DNA of 9,827 nt from JAUWQU01 sp964605095 (lineage in GTDB: Bacteria > Planctomycetota > Phycisphaerae > SM23-33): positions 1-9,827 of the forward strand of contig CAZSBS010000183.1 of the NCBI GenBank assembly GCA_964605095.1. Reading direction: 5' to 3'. Positions 1 through 7,000 of the stretch are shown here, piece after piece (positions within the stretch are counted from its first letter, which is position 1; each line of letters begins with the position of its first letter). A program made the position numbers and the translations under genes. Under the pieces are notes generated by a model. It did not search any database and was not told the origin of the DNA. It worked only from the letters and a program-made list of their open reading frames with translations.

Positions 1-2
1 TG

Positions 3-155
3 CTGCTTGTCCTGACGGCCTGGCTGCTGCCGGGACCGGCCAACCATCCGCGGTTCCGCGTGCCGGTCGAGCCGATCCTCTCCGCCGCGGCGGCGATAGG
101 CTGGCTCGGCCTGCTCCAGTGGCGACGTCGGCGACGCGACGCGGGAGAAACATAA
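3..155 (+). CDS. C-terminal fragment of a membrane protein, probably a GT39-type glycosyltransferase
   Basis: Only the last 50 residues are in the window; the gene begins upstream of base 1 and ends at TAA 153-155. The fragment has a hydrophobic segment (LLVLTAWLLPG), then a stretch containing HPRFRVPVEP, a second hydrophobic segment and a basic tail (WRRRRRDAGET). The motif (N/H)PR(F/Y)R(V/L)PVEP before a last membrane helix is common at the C-terminal end of dolichyl-phosphate-mannose or ArnT-like glycosyltransferases (GT39/PMT_2), which transfer sugars from polyprenyl phosphate donors at the membrane. The arginine-rich end after the last helix fits a cytoplasmic tail by the positive-inside rule. 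Another polytopic membrane protein cannot be excluded from so short a piece. It is the only plus-strand gene here and converges on nth. Confidence 0.55.
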   Translation: MLVLTAWLLPGPANHPRFRVPVEPILSAAAAIGWLGLLQWRRRRRDAGET

Positions 156-241
156 AGAGATTCATCGCAGAGCACTTGGCGCGGGTTTTGCCCGCAACCC
201 AAAAGAAGAAGATATCGACCTGCCGGCAGGCATTGGCATGG

Positions 242-302
242 TAATCGGCGTGTAAAATGGGCCCACCTTGGGGGGATAATCGGCACGTAATCTGGACCCA
301 CC
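242..302. repeat. Two direct copies of a 26-bp motif resembling IS21-family inner end repeats
   Basis: Copy 1 is 242-267 and copy 2 is 277-302, a 35-bp period. Both start TAATCGGC, share GTAA and TGG in the middle and end CCCACC; 21 of 26 positions agree. Read on the minus strand, each copy has the form GGTGGG(T/C)CC...ACGCCGATTA or ACGTGCCGATTA. IS21-family elements carry several tandem copies of similar GTGGGTC-type sequences at their ends as transposase binding sites. I see no istA or istB coding sequence beside them, so this is at most a remnant or solo end. The family call comes from remembered similarity, not a search. Confidence 0.45.
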
Positions 303-328
303 CCAGCAGCCTCCAGGCTGATCGGATA

Positions 329-355
329 CCGTCATGGGCAGGAAGCCCAAGACGG
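329..355. terminator. Strong hairpin between convergent genes, possible terminator
   Basis: CCGTC-A-TGGGC, loop AGGAA, then GCCCA-A-GACGG: ten base pairs interrupted by a single A:A mismatch, with a five-base loop. A smaller hairpin (CAGCC-TCCA-GGCTG) lies just before it at 307-320, and outer arms GGATAC (324-329) and GTATCC (371-376) could extend the structure. It lies between the plus-strand gene ending at 155 and nth ending at 422, where a bidirectional terminator would be useful. There is no T-run on either side, so it is not a textbook intrinsic terminator. It may instead belong to the mobile-element remnant next to it. Confidence 0.35.
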
Positions 356-421
356 CTCGATGGCCAAGCCGTATCCCTCGCACCTCCTGAGCCGCCCCTG
401 CAAGATCGGATGTAACCTCTG

Positions 422-1081
422 TTACGCCTTTCCCGCCGACGGGCACAACTGAGCGATATGGCAGTGCGGGCAGTCGGGCTTACGCGCCTTGCACACGGCC
501 CGACCGTGGAACAGCAGCCAGTGCGAGAACATCCCCCAGTGCTCGCGCGGGATGACCTTCATCAGGTCCTGTTCGATCTTCTCCGGCTGGGGCTTTGCCA
601 CGTCCGTAATCCGCAGCCGCATTGAGACGCGGATTACGTGCGTGTCCACGACGATCCCCTCATCGACGCCAAACGCGTTACCCAGCACGACGTTGGCGGT
701 CTTGCGGGCAACGCCGGGCAGCGTCAGAAGCTCATCCATCGTCCGCGGCACCTGGCCGCCAAAATCGTCGATGATTCTCGCGGCTGCGCCGATGATGCTC
801 TTAGCCTTATTGCGGAAGAAGCCCGTCGAGCGAATCTCCTGCTGGAGCCGCTCGGGATCGGCCTTGGCGTAGTCGGCCGCGGACTTGTACTTGCGGAACA
901 GGTCCTTCGTGACGATGTTGACCCGGTCGTCGGTGCATTGGGCGGCCAGGATTGTCCCCACCAGCAACTCGAGCGGGCTGCGGAAGTCCAGCCGGCACTT
1001 GGCGTCGGGGTAGGTCCGGTGGAGTATTTCGGTGATCTTCGCGACGCGCTGCTTCCGCGCGGCGGCCGATTCGGCGGGCAT
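422..1081 (-). CDS. nth: Endonuclease III (DNA glycosylase/AP lyase)
   Basis: Predicted base-excision repair enzyme that removes oxidised pyrimidines and nicks the abasic site; cytoplasmic, 219 residues, normal for the family. The helix-hairpin-helix reads LPGVARKTANVV (121-132) with catalytic Lys127, and the catalytic Asp is Asp146 in VVDTH. The C-terminal [4Fe-4S] ligands are Cys197, 204, 207 and 213, in the canonical C-x6-C-x2-C-x5-C spacing. One extra residue separates the catalytic Lys and Asp compared with E. coli Nth as I remember it. The frame stays open upstream to a TTG at 1102, but the ATG at 1081 is preceded by AAAAGGAG with a 7-nt spacer, so I prefer the ATG. The start lies 24 bp after the SGNH gene, suggesting co-transcription. 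Family assignment is very secure. Confidence 0.96.
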   Translation of the reverse strand: MPAESAAARKQRVAKITEILHRTYPDAKCRLDFRSPLELLVGTILAAQCTDDRVNIVTKDLFRKYKSAADYAKADPERLQQEIRSTGFFRNKAKSIIGAAARIIDDFGGQVPRTMDELLTLPGVARKTANVVLGNAFGVDEGIVVDTHVIRVSMRLRITDVAKPQPEKIEQDLMKVIPREHWGMFSHWLLFHGRAVCKARKPDCPHCHIAQLCPSAGKA

Positions 1082-1088
1082 TGTGCGG

Positions 1089-1096
1089 CTCCTTTT
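1089..1096 (-). promoter_or_regulatory. Ribosome binding site that fixes the nth start
   Basis: The minus strand reads AAAAGGAG, then the spacer CCGCACA, then ATG at 1081. The TTG seven codons upstream (1102) lies on the far side of this site. The site favours the ATG start. Confidence 0.75.
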
Positions 1097-1105
1097 GGGC
1101 AATGC

Positions 1106-2002
1106 TCAGTCGTTCTTCTGCTCGACGGCTGGTTTCCCGGCCGGCATCTCCGCGGGCTGGGTCTCGACCGAGCCGGCCGGCTTGTAGGATTGCAACTGCT
1201 CGACGGTCTTCCACGCAACGGCCTGGAGCGGTTTGGCCTGGGCGGCTGTGAGATTCGCCGGATTCCGCCGCATTATGACGTTGTCTCGCACCTTCGTGTC
1301 GATCACGAGCCGGCCCGGCAGGCCGGTCGGGTCGCGCCGAAGCAGCGTCGCGTAGAACACGCACGCCGTCAGGTACGTTCCCTGGACATTGGGATGGCTG
1401 CCGTCGGCGGCGTGCAGGACGAGCTTGGGATCGGCGTTCAGCGCGTTTTGCCATGCTATGCCCGCCGGAGCAACCAGGGCCTTGGCGTCAGTGCCCGCCT
1501 TCATGTACGTGGCGGTCAGGGCCTCCTGCATCTCGGGCTTGTCCTTGCGGGCCCAGGTCAGATAGAACACCGGCTGCGAATTCGCCTGGCGGACGGCCTC
1601 GGCAAGCAGGGCCGCATACTTGAGCGTCCCGGCCGGGTTGAAAGCAGGCATCTGGCTTTGCTCCTGGATGACCACGTAGTCCCAGGGTCCGTCGGCAATG
1701 GCCTTGCGGGCCTCTTCGCCCTTCCAGTGCTTCTCCAGCGTGCAGCCGCCGGGAGTGACAGACCGCGTCTCGAGCTTGATCCCCTTGGTCGCCATCATCC
1801 CGATCAGCATGCCGGGCAGGTCGTTGACGCTTGTGTAGCTGTTGCCGATGAACAGTATCCGCATGTTCTTGGCATATTGCGGCTCGGCGGCGCCGGCGGC
1901 GCTGGCGGCGGCGAGAGACAAGAGGATCGTCGCGGCAAGAACCGCGCATCCCAGAACTGCCGCGCCCAATCCCGGGCGCAGTGCGATGACCCATCTGTCC
2001 AT
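1106..2002 (-). CDS. Secreted SGNH/GDSL-hydrolase-like protein (DUF4886-like)
   Basis: 298 residues with an N-terminal export signal: a hydrophobic stretch at about 12-33, then AAGAAEPQ with likely cleavage near residue 39. The mature part begins ILFIGNSYT, where Ser55 is the predicted SGNH nucleophile. A glycine block follows (GGCTLEKH, 85-92), then VVIQEQSQ (110-117) at the place where the fold usually has its oxyanion-hole segment. Near the end, DGSHPN supplies the block V Asp200 and His203. The set fits the DUF4886-type SGNH branch, whose substrates are mostly unknown; related SGNH enzymes remove acyl groups from sugars or lipids. The C-terminal 25 or so residues are Pro/Glu/Lys-rich and probably disordered. 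ATG 2002 has GGAG seven bases upstream. It starts 16 bp after the endonuclease gene and probably shares its transcript. Substrate unknown. Confidence 0.85.
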   Translation of the reverse strand: MDRWVIALRPGLGAAVLGCAVLAATILLSLAAASAAGAAEPQYAKNMRILFIGNSYTSVNDLPGMLIGMMATKGIKLETRSVTPGGCTLEKHWKGEEARKAIADGPWDYVVIQEQSQMPAFNPAGTLKYAALLAEAVRQANSQPVFYLTWARKDKPEMQEALTATYMKAGTDAKALVAPAGIAWQNALNADPKLVLHAADGSHPNVQGTYLTACVFYATLLRRDPTGLPGRLVIDTKVRDNVIMRRNPANLTAAQAKPLQAVAWKTVEQLQSYKPAGSVETQPAEMPAGKPAVEQKND

Positions 2003-2018
2003 ATGCGTTCTCCGCGGA

Positions 2019-3020
2019 TCATTCCCGTCGGCCGGCGCGCTGACGGCCGCGGCGGGTAGCCTCTGGCGCGGAGCCGATGCCGATCACCGAGCGAAGCAAC
2101 TCGTGAAACCGCTGACGATCCTTTGATCCGTTCCTGAGGACTTCGTCCAGATTGAAGAAATGGCTTGTTGTTGGAGACTCGGTCTTGGCGGCCTGCAGAA
2201 GGACTCCTGCCCTGACCAGTGTCCAGAATTCGAAGAAGCCTTGAGCTCTGGCCTTCTGGTGGCTCTTCTCGGCTTCACCCAGTCGATTGTGAACGTTGGA
2301 CACATCCCTTCCTCCCTTAATCTCTATTGAAACGAGAGGTCGCACGCCCGTCGCGAGTTTTTCCGTGATGCAGATGTCCGGGTCGCTAGCAAATTCAATC
2401 AGCACCATGCGTCCGGCATCATTGCGGACTATCAGGGTTCGCCGGGTTTCCTCGGCAATGCTGCGGGAAACAAGGGCGCGCAGAACATCAAAGACCTCTT
2501 TGGTCGCTTCCTGTCCGATACGCGTGTTCTCACTACCGCGAAGCTGCGGGCCGAGAGTCAGTATTTGCAGTTCCTTTACAACATCCAGCGAAAGCGCATC
2601 CAGTGCCTCCACAAGTCTTTCGCCCGCCCCGCCCAGGCAGCGGCAGAGCTCTGGAAGTTCGGGGGCCAGGGATTGGGGCAGAATGCCCTTGTCTTCCAGT
2701 TTCCTGAAACGCCCGAACGGCCCACGGTTGTACAGTTCCTTTTGGGAAAAACCGTATAGCAGCCTGTAGTACCCGAGGAGAAACGGGTTTTGCCTCAGGA
2801 TGCACGGGACGGGAAACAGCACTTCGCCGCGCACCCCAAAGGAGGCGACGCGGCGAAGCGTCTTTGCCGACACGCAGACCTCAAGTTCCTTGTTGACCTC
2901 CCCAAGGTCGATGGCATCAAGTGTCCTGGCCAAGGCACTGTGCATGCAAGTCTCGCGAATTGTCTGGAGCCTGTAGTAGAATGATACCTGTAACCTTGGA
3001 TCGAGTTGCGGGAGATTCAT
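2019..3020 (-). CDS. Type II restriction endonuclease, XcyI family (predicted CCCGGG)
   Basis: 333-residue predicted restriction enzyme. The N-terminal half contains FPVPCILRQNPFLLGYYRLL (69-88) followed by GFSQKELYNRGPFGRF, a combination I associate with the XcyI/Cfr9I/XmaI group, which cuts CCCGGG. A PD-(D/E)xK nuclease core is visible: SDPD (Asp215), then SIEIKGG with Glu233 and Lys235 as the ExK pair. The last 15 residues are basic and low in complexity. The frame is open upstream to 3314, but that part lies inside the methyltransferase gene and reads as compositional noise. ATG 3020 forms an ATGA overlap with the methyltransferase stop and gives a protein starting MNLPQLDPRL. No good Shine-Dalgarno precedes it, fitting translational coupling. 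ATG 3038 is a less likely start. Specificity is inferred from the family only. Confidence 0.87.
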   Translation of the reverse strand: MNLPQLDPRLQVSFYYRLQTIRETCMHSALARTLDAIDLGEVNKELEVCVSAKTLRRVASFGVRGEVLFPVPCILRQNPFLLGYYRLLYGFSQKELYNRGPFGRFRKLEDKGILPQSLAPELPELCRCLGGAGERLVEALDALSLDVVKELQILTLGPQLRGSENTRIGQEATKEVFDVLRALVSRSIAEETRRTLIVRNDAGRMVLIEFASDPDICITEKLATGVRPLVSIEIKGGRDVSNVHNRLGEAEKSHQKARAQGFFEFWTLVRAGVLLQAAKTESPTTSHFFNLDEVLRNGSKDRQRFHELLRSVIGIGSAPEATRRGRQRAGRRE

Positions 3021-3901
3021 TGACTGTCTGCGCTCCATAGAAGACCCGTCCGCCCCACCCTTCTCGCCGCCATTTTCGCGTACTCCGGCTTGAGTTCTAT
3101 GCCGACGAATCTGCGAAGCATAGCCCTGCACACAAGGCCCACCGTTCCTGATCCTAAGAAGGGGTCCAGGACAAGTTCGTCTTGGCGCGTGCTGGCGGCA
3201 ATGCAGGGCTCTATGAGAGCCGGCGGGAATGTGGCAAAGTGTGCCTCGGGAAAAGCTTCGGTATTCACCATCCAGACACTGCGCCGGTTTCGCTTCTTCC
3301 CGTTTCCGTTGCACGATTCCATCACAGCCGTCGCGTCGTAGTAGTATTTTGCAGATTTCGAGAACAGGAACAGGTACTCGTGGGACCTTGTCGGACGGTC
3401 TTTGACGGACTCAGGCTGGCAGTTGGGTTTGTACCATATGTTATCGGCGCGGAGATACCATCCGTCGCTCTGCAAGGCGAAGGCAACTCGCCAGGGAACA
3501 CCAATCAGATCCTTGGGTTTCAGCCCACAGGGCGTTGGGGGACGGTAGTCCATTGCCCTGGCTGGGTTTTTCCGATCGCTATCCCGCCATTTTCTTCCGC
3601 CGCTGGTGTACGAATCGCCCAGGTTCAGCCAAAGCGTACCCTCAGATCGGAGGGTGCGACGGACTTCTCGAAACACGCGGACAAGCTTCTCGATGTACTC
3701 ATCCAGGCTTGACTCCGCCCCTATCTGCCCCTGGTCCCCATAATCGCGAAGCCCCCAATAGGGCGGGCTCGTCACGCAAGAAGCAAACGTATCATCCGGA
3801 ACCATGGCCAGGACCGTCAACGCATCCCCCACGACGATGGCGTCCCTTCGCCGCCCGGCCAGCGCTGGCCCAAGCTCCTGAATGTCTTCGGGTCTTCGCA
3901 A
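3017..3901 (-). CDS. Type II N4-cytosine DNA methyltransferase, partner of the XcyI-family endonuclease
   Basis: 294 residues, predicted to transfer a methyl group from S-adenosylmethionine to the N4 of a cytosine and protect host CCCGGG sites. The catalytic motif TSPPYWGLR (44-52, SPPY at 45-48) precedes the AdoMet-binding DPFLGSGT (246-253), the order of beta-class amino-methyltransferases. SHEYLFLFSK (173-182) and RRSVWMV (206-212) are further conserved blocks of this class. The start is TTG 3901: GAGGA at 3908-3912 sits six bases upstream, and the next in-frame ATG is residue 33, which would remove the conserved VVGDAL strand (23-28). The stop overlaps the endonuclease ATG, so modification is translated first. 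A promoter candidate and operator-like palindrome lie at 3954-3988. The gene is less GC-rich than the oxidoreductase beside it. Confidence 0.93.
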   Translation of the reverse strand: MRRPEDIQELGPALAGRRRDAIVVGDALTVLAMVPDDTFASCVTSPPYWGLRDYGDQGQIGAESSLDEYIEKLVRVFREVRRTLRSEGTLWLNLGDSYTSGGRKWRDSDRKNPARAMDYRPPTPCGLKPKDLIGVPWRVAFALQSDGWYLRADNIWYKPNCQPESVKDRPTRSHEYLFLFSKSAKYYYDATAVMESCNGNGKKRNRRSVWMVNTEAFPEAHFATFPPALIEPCIAASTRQDELVLDPFLGSGTVGLVCRAMLRRFVGIELKPEYAKMAARRVGRTGLLWSADSQ

Positions 3902-3907
3902 CGTGTT

Positions 3908-3912
3908 TCCTC
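3908..3912 (-). promoter_or_regulatory. Ribosome binding site supporting a TTG start for the methyltransferase
   Basis: The minus strand reads GAGGA, then AACACG, then TTG at 3901. An ATG lies across this site in another frame and does not enter the methyltransferase frame. A TTG start generally lowers initiation compared with ATG. Confidence 0.6.
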
Positions 3913-3927
3913 ATCCGTCCAATGACT

Positions 3928-3942
3928 CGAGCGTCACGCTCG
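3928..3942. repeat. Perfect 15-bp palindrome in the methyltransferase leader
   Basis: CGAGCGT-C-ACGCTCG has seven-base arms around one central base. It is 26 bp upstream of the TTG start and downstream of the predicted -10 box. It could be a DNA operator, since a one-base loop is too tight for a fully paired RNA hairpin. The longer flank ACTCGAGCG (3925-3933) recurs as a direct repeat at 3996-4004, on the other side of the promoter. Confidence 0.5.
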
Positions 3943-3953
3943 CCACCTGGCCG

Positions 3954-3982
3954 ATCTTACGGAAGGTGTATTTGTGATGCAA
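3954..3982 (-). promoter_or_regulatory. Predicted sigma70-type promoter of the restriction-modification operon
   Basis: On the minus strand TTGCAT (3982-3977) is followed by exactly 17 bases and then TAAGAT (3959-3954). This gives a start point near 3947 and a leader of about 45 bases before the methyltransferase. The -10 matches the E. coli consensus at four of six positions and the -35 at three. The position fits, but this organism's promoter consensus is not known. Confidence 0.4.
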
Positions 3983-3988
3983 GTCACA
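3973..3988. promoter_or_regulatory. CRP-type operator palindrome overlapping the -35 box
   Basis: TGTGA-TGCAAG-TCACA matches the half-sites of the classical CRP binding site at all ten positions. Its centre lies about 33 bases upstream of the predicted transcription start and it covers the predicted -35 hexamer (3977-3982), a placement that suggests repression more than class I or II activation. It lies 64 bp beyond the oxidoreductase stop. Which protein binds is unknown; a CRP/FNR-family regulator is the natural guess. Confidence 0.5.
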
Positions 3989-4052
3989 TAGTCGCACTCG
4001 AGCGGCTGACTGGCGATCCGGACCTCACGACCTTCGCCCATCACGGACCGAC

Positions 4053-7000
4053 TCAGCTTTTCTTCGCCAGGTACTCGTCGATGGCCTTGGCGGCGTCTCG
4101 GCCGGAGCGGATGGCGTTTACCACCAGGCTGGCGCCGTGGGCGAAGTCGCCGGCGGCAAAGACGCCTTCGGCGCCGGTGGCTGGGCCGGTCAGGGGGATT
4201 CGGCCCTTGTCGTCGGGAGTCAGGCCGAGCTGCTCGGCGAGAGCGGGGTCGACCTCCGCATTGAAGCCCAGCGCCAGCAGCGCCACCTCGACAGGCAGGT
4301 GGAAGTCGCTGTCGGGTTTCTCTCTCATCATCCGGCCGGTGGGCGACTCGTACCACTGCACCTGCACGCCGGAAAGGGCCGTGATGTGTCCGCTGCTGGC
4401 GGTGAACTGCTTGGTGGCGACGGACCATCGGCGGTCGACGCCATTTCGACTGTGCTCGCGAGGCGCTGCGAAACGTACCGCTCCAGGCTCCGGGGCCGGG
4501 AGAATTTCGAGCTGGTGGACCTGCCTGGCCCCCTGCATCAAGGCCAGCTCGACGCAGTCATTGCCGGTCTCCCCGCCGCCGATGACAACGACGACCTTGT
4601 CCTTGACGTTGATGTACTGGCCAATCTGCTCGTGCCGCCCGGCGGCGGCGAGGTTCTGCTGGCGGAGGAAATCCATCGCGAAATGCACACCCTTGTGCGA
4701 CCGCCCGGGCACGTCCAGGTCGCGCGGGCGGGCGGCGCCGGTCGCCAGCAGGACCGCGTCGAAATCCTGCCGCAGTTTCCCGGCCGGTACGTCGGACCCG
4801 ACACACGCGGCGGTGCGGAACACCACGGACTCGGCCCGCAGTTGCTCGACACGGCGGTCGATCAGCCTCTTGTCCAGCCTGAACTGCGGTATGCCGTATC
4901 TCAGCAGCCCGCCGATCTCTTGCTCGCGCTCGAAGACGGTCACCTCGTGGCCGGTGCGGGCGAGTTGCTGCGCCGCGGCCAGGGCGGCCGGGCCGGAGCC
5001 GATGATCGCGACCTTCCTGCCGGTCTTTTTCGCTGCCGGCCTCGGCGCGATCCAGCCTTCGGCAAAGCCCTTTTCGACGATCTCCAGCTCGATGCCCCGC
5101 ACCTGTACGGGATACGCGCTGGCAGCCTGTTTGCACTGGCCCTGGCAGGGGGCCGGGCAGATCAGGCCCGTGAACTCGGGGAAGTTGTTGGTCTGGTGGA
5201 GCTCTTCGACGGCCTCTTGCCAGCGCTGCTGGTCCGACAGGCGGATCCACTGGGGGATGTGACTTTCCAGCGGGCAGCCCATTTCCTGGCATCGCGGGTT
5301 GAGGCAGTCCATGCAGGCCGTGCCGGACACGGCTGCAAGGCCCTGGAGGTACTCGGCGTGCGTCTTGGGCGCGAAGGCATCCACCTTGGCCTCGTAGCGA
5401 GCCAGGAAGTCCTTCTCGGCCTTGTGCCATCCGGGCAGTGCGCGGAGGTATCGCATCCGCTTGAGCACGCGGAGCATCCAGTGCGGCACGCTCAGCGAGT
5501 ACGCCACCCGCCACGAGCCGAGCCTGATGGCTGAGTGAATGTAATGCCTGTACGTCACGCGGTCGCCGTTGGCGCGGTTGATGTTGTACTTCTTGCGGTC
5601 GCGGGAGTGCTTTTCCGGGCTGGTCGCCAGTTCGGCAATGAAAGGCCCGTCCTTTATGAGCATGGCCTTGGCGAGGTTATGCACGACGGCCCGGGTGGCG
5701 GCGAAGTTGTCCTCGGCACAGTCGTGCGTGAGAACCTTCTCCACGCGGCCGAGGTAGCGGTTGGCGTATTTCATGCCGCCGAATCGCATGGCGTCGTAGG
5801 CGCGGACGACCACATCTCGGCGGAGCGTTTCATCGAGCTTGTCGGCCTGGCTGAGCAGCCCAGCCACCGCGGCGCGAAGCTCGTCGGCCAGCTTTCGGCC
5901 GGCAGCGCCGGCATGGCGGCGGATGGTGTCGCGGCACTTTTCCTCCAGCGTCTCCCGCCAGAGCGTCCGCCGCGGCGGGCCCTGGAAGAGGTCGGCCGCC
6001 ACAACCAGTTTGCGGCCCATGTCGAACGCCAGAAGGTTCTTGCGGAAATCGCTCTTGATGGTGTCCTTGATGGCCCAGGCGATCGAGTGCATGGAGACCG
6101 GGATCTGCCCGCTCTGAAAGGCGAAGCCGATCATCATTATGTTCGCGAAAATCTTGCTGCCAAGGTAGACCTCGCAGATCCGCGAGATGTTCCGCGCCAG
6201 GTAGGCCTCCGTGCGCGTGTTTGCGCGGATGACCTTTTCCAGCTCCGCCACGTCGTAGTCTTCCTGGCCCATTATGCCGCGAATGGTCTGCACCTTGTCG
6301 GTGTTGACCACCGCGGCCGTGCGCTGCCGGCTGGCAATCCGCGTGCGGCCCTTTGGGTCCATGGCGCGGGCGGCTTCCAGCGCGTCGATGCCCAGCAGCA
6401 GGTCCGCCTTGCCGTAAGGTATTATCGCCGTGATCGGCTGGTTGGAGATGTTGTAGACGACCTGGCTGATGACCCCGCCGTTGCGAATGGCCAGGCCCTT
6501 CTTGTCCAGGAAGATGACCCGGTAGCCTTCCTTGTGCCCAGCCCGGACGAGCACCTGCGTGGCCACGCCCGCGCCCATGCCTCCCACGCCGGTGAGGCAG
6601 CATCGCCACAGTTTCCCAGCCTGCTTTCTGGCGGGCTCGGGGATGTTGCCCAGGTCCAACTCGGGGATGCGGCTCTTGGGCGGGCGCTTGCGGCGGATGG
6701 TGATCCGCTCGAAGCTGCTGCACGCCCCGACCCTCATGCATGCGCCGTCGTTGACGCAGTTGGACAGCGACGTGTCCATCTTCGCGCCGTAGTCGGTCTC
6801 GACGTGCTTGAGCCCCGGGCAGCCCGTCCGCTCGGCGCAGGCCAGGCAGAACCGGCATATCTCCTGGTTGATGCCCATTTTATGGCTGACCGGCAGGAAT
6901 CCCTGCGCGCGGATGAGCTTGCGCTCCTCCCGACGGCGCCGCCGCGTCCGGGTGATGCCGCATTCCTTGTCGGCGATGACCACCTTCACGCCGTCGGCAA

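Noticed and set aside
162..446. Minus-strand 94-codon open frame overlapping the end of nth
   Set aside because: It runs through the repeat copies and hairpins and overlaps nth; no family is recognised and no sensible ribosome site was found.
638..2059. Plus-strand open frame of 473 codons opposite nth and the SGNH gene
   Set aside because: It is antisense to two well-supported genes, has low-complexity Gly/Arg/Leu-rich content, and shows no motif.
3021..3314. N-terminal extension of the endonuclease frame
   Set aside because: It lies wholly inside the methyltransferase gene and its residues look random. The ATG at 3020 gives a family-like N-terminus and the ATGA overlap.
3934..4041. Possible 35-codon leader peptide upstream of the methyltransferase
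   Set aside because: No Shine-Dalgarno is seen and it covers the promoter and palindromes. It is the tail of a shadow frame that runs back into the oxidoreductase gene.
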